Shown piece after piece: positions 1 through 5,187 of a DNA stretch of 8,220 nucleotides. The notes below the pieces were generated by a model. It saw only the letters and a list, made by a program, of their open reading frames with translations. It ran no database searches and was not told the DNA's origin. The position numbers were made by a program, and so were the translations under genes. Every line of letters begins with the position of its first letter. Within the stretch, counting starts at the first letter, position 1. The DNA comes from an uncultured Coriobacteriales bacterium (lineage in GTDB: Bacteria > Actinomycetota > Coriobacteriia > Coriobacteriales > UMGS124). The stretch covers positions 1-8,220 of the forward strand of contig CAIFEU010000118.1 in the NCBI GenBank assembly GCA_903789505.1, in the 5' to 3' direction.

Positions 1-55
1 GGGTCTCCCCGGCGCCCGGCGCGGCCCCGCGCGGCTCGTCCGTGTGCTCTGTCAT
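1..55 (-). CDS. Start of an unidentified gene, cut by the window edge
   Basis: An ATG at 55-53 is preceded by a strong Shine-Dalgarno sequence GGGGAGG (plus-strand cctcccc at 64-70) with 8-nt spacing. The frame stays open to the window edge and gives 18 residues beginning MTEHTDEPRGAAPG, a hydrophilic, Pro/Gly/Ala-rich start with no signal peptide or membrane segment. It lies 43 nt downstream of the Rrf2 regulator gene in the same direction, so it is probably co-transcribed with it and could be a target or partner. The visible part is too short to assign a family. I am fairly sure it is a real start because of the ribosome-binding site, and I make no claim about function. Confidence 0.55.
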   Translation of the reverse strand, partial: MTEHTDEPRGAAPGAGET

Positions 56-76
56 GGCAAGGGCCTCCCCTCAGGT

Positions 77-94
77 GCGCGCGAATCGGCGCGC
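77..94 (-). repeat. Short GC hairpin after the Rrf2 gene
   Basis: GCGCGC at 77-82 and again at 89-94, separated by GAATCG, can pair as a 6-bp stem with a 6-nt loop. It sits between the Rrf2 stop codon and the ribosome-binding site of the next gene. There is no U-tract on the minus-strand side, so an intrinsic terminator is unlikely. It may be chance in such GC-rich DNA. Confidence 0.25.
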
Positions 95-98
95 GAGG

Positions 99-569
99 CT
101 ACGCATGCGGCGCGATCGTGGGGGAGTAGCTCAGGCAGGGGCCCGGGACGACCTCGTCGCTGTCCTGCATCTGCACGAGGTCCTCGAGCGTGTAGCTGTC
201 CACGTACTCGGTGATGACGCGGTCGAGCCCGGTCCAGAACCGGTTGGTCTCGCAGTAGCACGCGCGCGGGCAGACCGTGTCGGTGCGCGCGAGGCACGCG
301 ACGGGGGCGACCGTCCCCTCGGTGGCGCGGATGATGTCGCCGGCGAGAATCTCTGCCGCCGGCTTGGCGAGCGAGTAGCCGCCGCCCTGGCCGCGCGACC
401 CCACCAGCAGGCCCGCCGAGTACAGCAGGCGCGCGAGCTGCTCGAGGTACTTCGCGGAGACGCCCTGGCGCTCGCCGATCTCGCGCAGGGAGACGGGGCC
501 GTGGTCGGAGTTGCGCGCGATGTCGATCATCATGCGCAGGGCATAGCGGCCTTTGGTTGATACCAGCAT
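99..569 (-). CDS. Rrf2-family transcriptional regulator, probably an Fe-S sensor
   Basis: This 156-aa protein has the usual Rrf2 length. It opens with the family signature (MLVSTKGRYALRMM), followed by a winged helix: helix-turn-helix around residues 27-50 (VSLREIGERQGVSAKYLEQL) and the wing RGQGGGYSLAKP at 59-70. After the dimerisation helix comes a cysteine cluster at C92, C100, C104 and C106. Rrf2 proteins such as IscR, NsrR and RirA bind an Fe-S cluster through three cysteines here. The C92-x7-C100-x5-C106 spacing resembles what I recall for RirA, with C104 as an extra. It is therefore a likely cytoplasmic DNA-binding sensor of iron, Fe-S status, oxygen or NO; which signal is not decidable. 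The start at 569 is supported by AAGGTG (577-582) 7 nt upstream. It lies 76 nt downstream of the TSCPD gene and 43 nt upstream of another start. Confidence 0.93.
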   Translation of the reverse strand: MLVSTKGRYALRMMIDIARNSDHGPVSLREIGERQGVSAKYLEQLARLLYSAGLLVGSRGQGGGYSLAKPAAEILAGDIIRATEGTVAPVACLARTDTVCPRACYCETNRFWTGLDRVITEYVDSYTLEDLVQMQDSDEVVPGPCLSYSPTIAPHA

Positions 570-589
570 CGAAATTCACCTTATCCGTA

Positions 590-624
590 GCCGGCCCCGG
601 CGGGCTATCGCCCGGCCTGCCGGC
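590..624 (-). repeat. Imperfect GC-rich inverted repeat between the TSCPD and Rrf2 genes
   Basis: The outer arms GCCGGC (590-595 and 619-624) enclose an inner perfect stem CGGGC/GCCCG (601-605 and 610-614) around a 4-nt loop, with an uneven internal loop between. In minus-strand RNA it would fold just after the TSCPD stop codon and end about 20 nt before the Rrf2 start. With no U-tract it is not a classic terminator. It could attenuate read-through, stabilise the upstream message, or serve as a symmetric site for the adjacent regulator. Confidence 0.35.
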
Positions 625-645
625 GCATGTGGGGAGGACGCGCGG

Positions 646-918
646 CTAGGCATTCGCCTGGGCGAGCTCCTTGGCCTGGCGCAGCGCCTTGGTGAGCTGG
701 TCGGCGCAGGAGGTGGGGCGGGGGCCGCACTGGTTGCCCTCGAGCAGGCCGATGACCTTGTCGGTGGGCATCCCCTTGACGAGCTTCTCGATGGCGAGCA
801 GGTTGCCGGCGCAGCCGCCGAGGAAGTTGACGTCCTCGATCGTCGAGCCGTCGTCGCTCAGGACCACGTGGATGTTGCGGGAGCACACGCCGTGGGGCGT
901 GTAGTCGTTCTCGATCAT
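646..918 (-). CDS. TSCPD-domain small cysteine protein
   Basis: This is a 90-aa cytoplasmic protein with no signal peptide or membrane segment. It matches the small stand-alone TSCPD family (TIGR03905 type): near-N-terminal HGVCSRNI, central GGCAGNL, and GNQCGPRPTSCADQL near the C-terminus, where TSCAD is the variant of the name-giving TSCPD motif. The cysteines C12, C36, C64 and C71 fall at the conserved family positions and suggest metal or Fe-S binding or redox chemistry. A related domain is found at the C-terminus of some B12-dependent ribonucleotide reductases. The function of the stand-alone proteins is not established. The start at 918 is chosen because GGGGGAGG (923-930) lies 4 nt upstream; an open frame continues to 1023 but codes only for Arg/Gly-rich sequence unlike the family. 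It precedes the Rrf2 gene in the same orientation. Confidence 0.9.
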   Translation of the reverse strand: MIENDYTPHGVCSRNIHVVLSDDGSTIEDVNFLGGCAGNLLAIEKLVKGMPTDKVIGLLEGNQCGPRPTSCADQLTKALRQAKELAQANA

Positions 919-1067
919 TGGGCCTCCCCCTGTGAGAGATCTCGTTCGGCGGCCGCGCCGGAGGCGGCCTCGGCCGGCGCCCGCGGGCGCGCGACCGCCC
1001 GGCGCGCGCAACAGGATACCCACTCTGCCGCAGGCATGGCGCGCCGACGCGCCGGCGGGCGCCGCGA

Positions 1068-1112
1068 GACAGAATTTACAGGAATACCTTAGCGGACCGG
1101 TATGGAATTATC
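1068..1112 (-). promoter_or_regulatory. Possible promoter region for the TSCPD/Rrf2 genes
   Basis: This patch is clearly AT-richer than its surroundings. On the minus strand it carries GATAAT (1112-1107), one mismatch from the -10 consensus, and TAAATT further along. No convincing -35 hexamer lies 16-18 nt upstream of either. An interrupted repeat ATACC/GGTAT (1084-1088 and 1099-1103) is centred in the patch and could be an operator. It is called from base composition and position only. Confidence 0.25.
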
Positions 1113-1147
1113 GTCCACGGCGCCGCCCATGGGGCGCACGTGACGCC

Positions 1148-1185
1148 GTCCCCGACTCCGCCCCCCGCGGCGCGCGGACAGGGAC
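1148..1185 (-). terminator. Hairpin just downstream of the LuxR gene
   Basis: On the minus strand GTCCC (1185-1181) pairs with GGGAC (1152-1148), and inside it TCCGC (1178-1174) pairs with GCGGA (1161-1157). This gives two 5-bp stems separated by a small internal loop. It begins 7 nt after the LuxR stop codon, the usual place for a terminator, but no U-tract follows. It may be a GC-type terminator or a 3'-end stabiliser. Confidence 0.35.
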
Positions 1186-1192
1186 CGACGCC

Positions 1193-2863
1193 TCAGCAGG
1201 CGACCTCGAGGCGCGCGACGTCGGCGTCGACCATCTCCATGAGCTCGGAGCGCGAGTGCACGTCGAGCTTGACGTACACGTTGTGCGTGTGGACGCGCAC
1301 GGTGTTGACGGACAGCCCCAGCTCCGACGCGATGCGGTCGCTGCCGTAGCCCATGGCGAGCAGGCGGAACACCTCGGTCTCGCGCGCCGAGAGCACGCCC
1401 CTCTCGGCGCGGCGCGTGATTGCCGTCTGGAACTTGCCCGCGCGCCTGCCCTGGTCGCCCGACAGGTAGCGCGCGGCGCGCTCCTCGGCGTCGAACATGT
1501 CGGGCAGCGACGGCTCGGAGGTCGAGGTGGGGAGGAACAGCTGCTCGAAGTCGCTCTCCGAGAACAGTGTCAGGGCCGCCACGATCATCACTGCCGCGCC
1601 GACCACGAACAGGGTGAGTGAGCCGTCCGCCCCCGCCACCCGCGGGACCAGCCAGGTGCCCACGGCCCATCCCGCCGCCGACCCGCACGCGAACGAGCCG
1701 AACCCGTAGCCGAAGACGATGACCGGCGAGATCCGCTTCTGCTTGACGACGATCGAGAGCATCGCCCACAGGACCATCTCGAAGACGATTCCCGCGGCGT
1801 ACGCAGCGACGCTCCACATCCCGGCGATGCCCGCTATCGGCAGCGCCACCACGATGATCGACGACGCCGCGACGACCACGAACGTCACCACGCGCCCCAG
1901 GCGCATCGCCCCGGGGCGCGCGCAGACGCCGACGAGGATGATGGCCAGGGCGAGCAGCGCGACGAACGCGTAGAGCAGGCAGCTCCCCTGGATGGAGAAC
2001 GCCAGCGCGTGGTGGTTGACCGCGGTCCCGCGGACCGACGTGACGACCAGCGTCACGATGAGCGTCAGCGCGACGAGCCGCCAGTACGAGCCGGGGAGCC
2101 TCCGCGCGTCGCCCTCGTAGGTCACGCCGGCGCGCCCGCGGGCGCCGGACTCGCGCAGCCTGCCCGCGCCGTCGCCCACCAGCTCGGGGGACACGCAGGC
2201 CAGCAGGGCGGCGAGCAGGGGGAGCAGCACGTAGAACAGGATGCCGGCCGTGGAGGGGCCGCCCTCGATGGGCGCCCACGAGGAGCAGCCGTGCATGAGG
2301 AAGAACGCGAACGAGGCGAGCAGCATCGACTCGCCCAGGCTGACGAGCATGTCGCGCACGGGCAGCGTGCCGAAGATGGCCCCGCACCTCAGCGCCACGA
2401 CCCCCATGCCCGCCCCGGCGATCGAGGAGCAGACCCAGAAGACGGGGTCCATTTGGACGATCGAACCCAGGTAGTGCGGGCCGATCAGAATCACGGCCAG
2501 GCACGACGCGCTCGCCGCGATGCCCGCGGCGACGACCGCCCTCGTGCCGACGGGCGCGCCCGGGCGACGGCGCGACGCAAGCGCGCAGGCGATGAGCGCC
2601 ACCGCCATCGCCGACATCGTGCAGGCGAAGTGCGTCGAGAGGTTGGCGGCGTTCTCCTCGACGTCGGGCGAGAGCCAGGTCGAGCCGCTGAAGGCCACGA
2701 AGACCCACGCCGTCCACAGGCCGAACGACAGCGCCGGGAACGACGGCCAGCGCGCCACGACCGCCTCGAGGACCTCCGACGCCCGGCCCGCACGCGCGCT
2801 GTGCCCCGAATCGGCCGGCGCCTGCCCGCTCGCCGGCGCCGGCCGTCTGATACGCTCACCCAT
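1193..2863 (-). CDS. Membrane-bound LuxR-type regulator with 12-helix sensor domain
   Basis: This 556-aa protein is predicted to sit in the membrane and bind DNA. After a polar, Arg/Ala-rich N-terminus (1-40) come about 12 hydrophobic segments in two blocks of six, near residues 43-64, 78-97, 108-129, 138-165, 171-192, 204-225, and 260-277, 292-314, 323-348, 351-373, 380-406 and 414-434. A basic cytoplasmic loop (230-258) separates the blocks, giving a transporter-like fold. A linker (about 436-489) leads to a C-terminal LuxR helix-turn-helix (490-545) with LSARETEVFRLLAMGYG and the recognition helix SVNTVRVHTHNVYVKL. There is no receiver domain or autoinducer domain. Such 12-helix LuxR proteins are common next to molybdoenzyme operons in Eggerthellaceae. 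It lies 104 nt downstream of the chaperone gene, so it is inferred to sense a substrate or membrane signal and regulate that operon. The start at 2863 follows AAGGGGGG (2868-2875) with 4-nt spacing, and that site touches a strong inverted repeat. Confidence 0.93.
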   Translation of the reverse strand: MGERIRRPAPASGQAPADSGHSARAGRASEVLEAVVARWPSFPALSFGLWTAWVFVAFSGSTWLSPDVEENAANLSTHFACTMSAMAVALIACALASRRRPGAPVGTRAVVAAGIAASASCLAVILIGPHYLGSIVQMDPVFWVCSSIAGAGMGVVALRCGAIFGTLPVRDMLVSLGESMLLASFAFFLMHGCSSWAPIEGGPSTAGILFYVLLPLLAALLACVSPELVGDGAGRLRESGARGRAGVTYEGDARRLPGSYWRLVALTLIVTLVVTSVRGTAVNHHALAFSIQGSCLLYAFVALLALAIILVGVCARPGAMRLGRVVTFVVVAASSIIVVALPIAGIAGMWSVAAYAAGIVFEMVLWAMLSIVVKQKRISPVIVFGYGFGSFACGSAAGWAVGTWLVPRVAGADGSLTLFVVGAAVMIVAALTLFSESDFEQLFLPTSTSEPSLPDMFDAEERAARYLSGDQGRRAGKFQTAITRRAERGVLSARETEVFRLLAMGYGSDRIASELGLSVNTVRVHTHNVYVKLDVHSRSELMEMVDADVARLEVAC

Positions 2864-2872
2864 CGTTCCCCC

Positions 2873-2910
2873 CTTGACGCCCGCCTCCCCATGACATGGC
2901 GCGCGTCAAG
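2873..2910. promoter_or_regulatory. Inverted repeat abutting the LuxR ribosome-binding site
   Basis: Two 13-nt arms (2873-2885 and 2898-2910) match at 12 of 13 positions as an inverted repeat: minus strand CTTGACGCGCGCC, then a 12-nt spacer, then GGCGGGCGTCAAG. One arm overlaps the AAG of the LuxR ribosome-binding site. A weak -10-like TAGACT (2914-2909) overlaps the outer edge of the other arm. As DNA it could be an autoregulatory operator for a dimeric helix-turn-helix protein; as RNA it would be a hairpin directly beside the ribosome-binding site. No U-tract follows, so it is not a standard terminator. Confidence 0.55.
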
Positions 2911-2938
2911 TCTACCGCTATCGCCCCGCGCCCGCAGC

Positions 2939-2964
2939 GAGGCCACCCGGGCGCCCGGAGGCTC
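2939..2964 (-). terminator. GC hairpin just after the chaperone gene
   Basis: A 12-bp perfect palindrome CCGGGCGCCCGG (2947-2958) is flanked by GAG/CTC (2939-2941 and 2962-2964) and CC/GG pairs, so a bulged stem of about 9 pairs around a GCGC loop can form. It starts 3 nt beyond the chaperone stop codon. There is no U-tract, so it may be a partial terminator separating the enzyme operon from the LuxR gene, or simply GC-rich chance. Confidence 0.35.
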
Positions 2965-2967
2965 CCG

Positions 2968-3729
2968 TCACGCGCCGACCTGCTCCGCGAGGTCGGCAAG
3001 CGTCTCGCGGTCGAGTTCGAGGAACCCGCGCGTGATCTTGAGCACGCCCCGGTAGAAGCGCGTCTCGACGATCTTGCCGGCAAGCTCCGCGAAGTCGTCG
3101 AACCAGGACAGGATGTGCCGGTCAAGGAAGGCGGCGGACTCCTCCACGTCGTGGCGCGCCGCGGCGACGTCGCCCGCCTCGAGGGAGCGCGCCGCTCGGT
3201 CGGAGAGGATCGCCATGAACTCGAACATGAACGAGAGGTGGTCGTCGGGCCAGTCGACGCCGGGGGCGCGCCTGACCGCCTCGCGCCGGTACTCGTGGAA
3301 GACCTCGTGGTAGCTCTCGCGGCACAGCAGCCCGTCCTCGCTCGTGAAGACCGACTCGTACGGGACGGCCACCTTGCCCTCGTACGCCTTGGTCCCGACG
3401 AACGTCCCGGTGAAGTCGGCGGCCAGCTCGTCCCTCGTGCCGGTGTTGCGCTTGCGCAGGTAGCGCGTGATGTCGTTGATGCCGTCCGCAAACTCGTCGC
3501 CGAGCTGGGCGTACGGGGACAGGTCGGCCTCGGCGAAGCTCTCGACCTGCTCGGGCGTGAGCGTGCTGAAGTACAGCGACGCCAGCATCCGATAGAACGA
3601 GGAGCGGCTCGCGAGGACCTGCCCCACCTGGCCGTCGGCGCAAGGGGCGCACGCCGCCTCGGGCTCGGGAGCCCCCTCGGTCGCCGCCCCGGCCACCGCC
3701 TCGGTCGCCGTCGCACTCTCGACGCTCAT
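2968..3729 (-). CDS. TorD/DmsD-family molybdoenzyme chaperone
   Basis: This is a 253-aa, all-helical cytoplasmic protein. Such chaperones bind the Tat signal of a partner catalytic subunit, hold it until the molybdenum cofactor is inserted, and release it for export. Family-like features include an early helix SSFYRMLASLYFSTLTPEQ (about 43-61), DFTGTFVG, then PYESVFTSEDGLLCRESYHEVFHEYR and the PDDHLSFMFEFMAIL segment that corresponds to the conserved E/D-P-x-D-H-x-x-x-x-x-E-F core. It carries an Ala/Glu/Thr-rich N-terminal extension of about 40 residues ending in CAPC (C27, C30), which is unusual. I use the ATG at 3729 because GGAGGG (3737-3742) lies 7 nt upstream; a TTG at 3744 would place that site inside the gene. 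It is last of four coupled genes, and its client is almost certainly the catalytic subunit at 5188-8067. Confidence 0.92.
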   Translation of the reverse strand: MSVESATATEAVAGAATEGAPEPEAACAPCADGQVGQVLASRSSFYRMLASLYFSTLTPEQVESFAEADLSPYAQLGDEFADGINDITRYLRKRNTGTRDELAADFTGTFVGTKAYEGKVAVPYESVFTSEDGLLCRESYHEVFHEYRREAVRRAPGVDWPDDHLSFMFEFMAILSDRAARSLEAGDVAAARHDVEESAAFLDRHILSWFDDFAELAGKIVETRFYRGVLKITRGFLELDRETLADLAEQVGA

Positions 3730-3750
3730 GTCCGATCCCTCCAAACAGGC

Positions 3751-3778
3751 CGATTACATCCCGCCGATTACATCCCGT
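3751..3778 (-). repeat. 14-bp tandem duplication at the anchor-gene stop codon
   Basis: Two near-identical 14-nt units lie side by side (3751-3764 and 3765-3778; CGATTACATCCCG is shared, only the last base differs). On the minus strand each reads GGGATGTAATCGG. The first copy met by the ribosome supplies the anchor protein's last codons GGG-ATG and its TAA stop. The second sits in the 38-nt gap before the chaperone gene and contains an ATG immediately followed by TAA. Confidence 0.8.
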
Positions 3779-4592
3779 ATCCGTGAACGCCCGAGCTCAC
3801 CACGTGGACCGCGGTGATGAAGTCGGACGAGAGCATCCTCATCGCCACGCGGAAGCAGAGTCCCCCCGCCACGGTGCAGAGCAGCGCGACGGGCATCGCC
3901 CACGGCGCCCGCAGCGAGGCGACCTCCGCGCCCAGGGACGCGAGGCAGCCCACGGCGACCGCCCCGGCCCAGTACCACGCGGGGCTCACGGCGCCCCACC
4001 CCACGAACCCCGCGTACGCCACGAGGGTCACGAGCTGCACCGCCGCCAACGCCGCCGCGGGGACGGCGACCCTGCGCAGCTCGCCCGCCGGCTCCCGGCG
4101 CAGCGCCATCGCCGAGCCGAGCAGCGTCGCGCCCATCGCGAGCGCGTTGACCGCGTAGCAGGCGGGGACGAGCCAGGTGTTCCACTCCGTGCGGTTCGCG
4201 ATCACGTACTGGTTGCCGACGAGCCACGCCCCCAGGACGCCCACGAGCATGCTCAGGGCGGCGACGACGCGCAGCGCCCCGCGCGACGCGTCGCGCGACC
4301 TCATGACGAGGTACGCCGCCGCCGTCACGACGCCCGCCAGCAGCGAGCAGAGCGCCAGGGACGCGCCCGAGAGGTGGGAGAGCCCCCTGAGCATGGAGAA
4401 CAGCGCGGTCGCCCTCCCCAGCCCCACCCCCTGCAGCACCAGCGCCGCGACGAGCAGGCACAGGGCCGCCGCGAGGGCAGGGGTGCGGGACTCGCTCCCG
4501 TACCCCTGGACCTCGCTCAGCCCCACGAAGAACAGGGCGCCCAGGCCGCAGCAGGTCAGCAACGTAGAGACCAGAAGCGGCAGGGTCGTCAT
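3768..4592 (-). CDS. DmsC-type membrane anchor subunit
   Basis: This 274-aa integral membrane protein is close to the usual DmsC length. Eight hydrophobic segments can be drawn near residues 5-25, 38-57, 74-97, 105-125, 139-163, 176-197, 204-226 and 230-250, the topology of the DMSO-reductase anchor family. The anchor binds menaquinol, carries no haem or Fe-S cluster, and passes electrons to the four-cluster subunit. The start of the first helix (LPLLVSTLLTCCGLGALFF) and the final RMLSSDF segment fit the family; overall similarity is low, as is normal for DmsC, so the call rests on topology and context as well. The start ATG overlaps the previous gene's stop in TAATG (shared base 4592), which implies translational coupling, and GGAGGG (4603-4608) lies 10 nt upstream. 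An NrfD-type anchor is the alternative, but NrfD proteins are usually longer. Confidence 0.88.
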   Translation of the reverse strand: MTTLPLLVSTLLTCCGLGALFFVGLSEVQGYGSESRTPALAAALCLLVAALVLQGVGLGRATALFSMLRGLSHLSGASLALCSLLAGVVTAAAYLVMRSRDASRGALRVVAALSMLVGVLGAWLVGNQYVIANRTEWNTWLVPACYAVNALAMGATLLGSAMALRREPAGELRRVAVPAAALAAVQLVTLVAYAGFVGWGAVSPAWYWAGAVAVGCLASLGAEVASLRAPWAMPVALLCTVAGGLCFRVAMRMLSSDFITAVHVVSSGVHGYGM

Positions 4593-5185
4593 TATTCGGG
4601 GTCCCTCCACTCGGCGGTCTTGCTCGAGAGGATGTACACCGTCGAGGGCTGGGCGTCGCCCGGGTCGGGCAGGCGGTGCGTCGAGCCCGCCTCCCGCTCC
4701 TCGGCGGCGGCGACGTACTTGGCGACGTCGCTGTTCTCGTCGTCGAGGTCGCCCCACAGGCGCGCGCCGGTGCAGCAGTCGTGCACGCACGCCGGGTCCT
4801 CGCCGTTGCGCGTCAGCTGGTTGCACAGCGTGCACTTCACGACGATGTTCTCGTCCTCCAGGTACGTGCGGGCGCCGTAAGGGCAGGCGCTGATGCACGT
4901 CTGGCAGCCGATGCAGGCCTCCTTGTCCACCACGACCGCCCCGGTGTCGGGGTCGCGCTGCGAGGCGCCGGTGGGGCAGACGCTGATGCACGGGGCGTTG
5001 GCGCACTGCTGGCACTGCGTGGGCAGCCAGTACATCTCGATGTCGGGGTAGGTGCCGTAGGGGCCCATCGTCACGACGTGGTTCCAGTAGACGCCCAGGT
5101 CGACGCCGTTCTCGTGCTTGCAGGCGACGACGCAGGTGTCGCACCCGGTGCAGCGGTCAAGATCGATCACAAGGCAGTTTCTCAT
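4592..5185 (-). CDS. DmsB-type 4x[4Fe-4S] electron-transfer subunit
   Basis: This 197-aa ferredoxin-like subunit has sixteen cysteines arranged in four cluster-binding groups: C12/C15/C18/C22, C58/C61/C66/C70, C91/C94/C97/C101 and C118/C121/C133/C137. Every ligand is present, so four [4Fe-4S] clusters are expected. C4 and C138 are extra. The start (MRNCLVIDLDRCTGCDTCVVACK) and the PYGTYPDIEMYWLPTQCQQC segment are typical of DmsB/PhsB/NrfC-type subunits. It has no signal peptide; by family precedent it is exported folded with the Tat-bearing catalytic subunit and wires the anchor's quinol site to the molybdenum centre. The start at 5185 lies 2 nt after the catalytic-subunit stop. Its nearest purine-rich site, GAGGAT, is distant (13 nt), so translation is probably coupled to the preceding gene. 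Confidence 0.96.
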   Translation of the reverse strand: MRNCLVIDLDRCTGCDTCVVACKHENGVDLGVYWNHVVTMGPYGTYPDIEMYWLPTQCQQCANAPCISVCPTGASQRDPDTGAVVVDKEACIGCQTCISACPYGARTYLEDENIVVKCTLCNQLTRNGEDPACVHDCCTGARLWGDLDDENSDVAKYVAAAEEREAGSTHRLPDPGDAQPSTVYILSSKTAEWRDPE

Positions 5186-5187
5186 GG

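Larger units (their letters stand above)
919..1192. other. Intergenic region between the LuxR and TSCPD genes
   Basis: No credible gene is present; open frames here are Arg/Ala/Pro-rich shadows. The half nearest the LuxR gene holds a nested hairpin (1148-1185). The middle holds an AT-richer island (about 1068-1112), the best place for a promoter of the TSCPD gene. The half nearest the TSCPD start is extremely GC-rich and contains a 14-bp perfect palindrome at 977-990. Confidence 0.6.

Noticed and set aside
977..990. 14-bp perfect palindrome GCGCCCGCGGGCGC upstream of the TSCPD gene
   Set aside because: It is pure G/C in extremely GC-rich DNA where such palindromes arise easily, and it has no spacing or partner that points to an operator.
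919..1023. Upstream extension of the TSCPD protein to 125 aa
   Set aside because: The added residues are Arg/Gly-rich and unlike the family, and a strong ribosome-binding site sits just before the ATG at 918.
1089..2717. Long 542-aa minus-strand open frame overlapping the LuxR gene
   Set aside because: It is Arg/Gly/Ala-rich with no domain and lies wholly inside the LuxR gene region in another frame; high GC removes stop codons and creates such shadows.
2009..3055. 348-aa plus-strand open frame
   Set aside because: It is antisense to the LuxR gene, very rich in Arg/Ala/Glu/His, lacks a recognisable domain, and spans two real genes and their gap.
3730..3744. TTG start for the chaperone adding five residues
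   Set aside because: The GGAGGG ribosome-binding site would then lie inside the coding sequence; it is ideally placed for the ATG at 3729.
3783..4880. 365-aa plus-strand open frame
   Set aside because: It is antisense to the anchor and Fe-S subunit genes, with biased composition and no family features.
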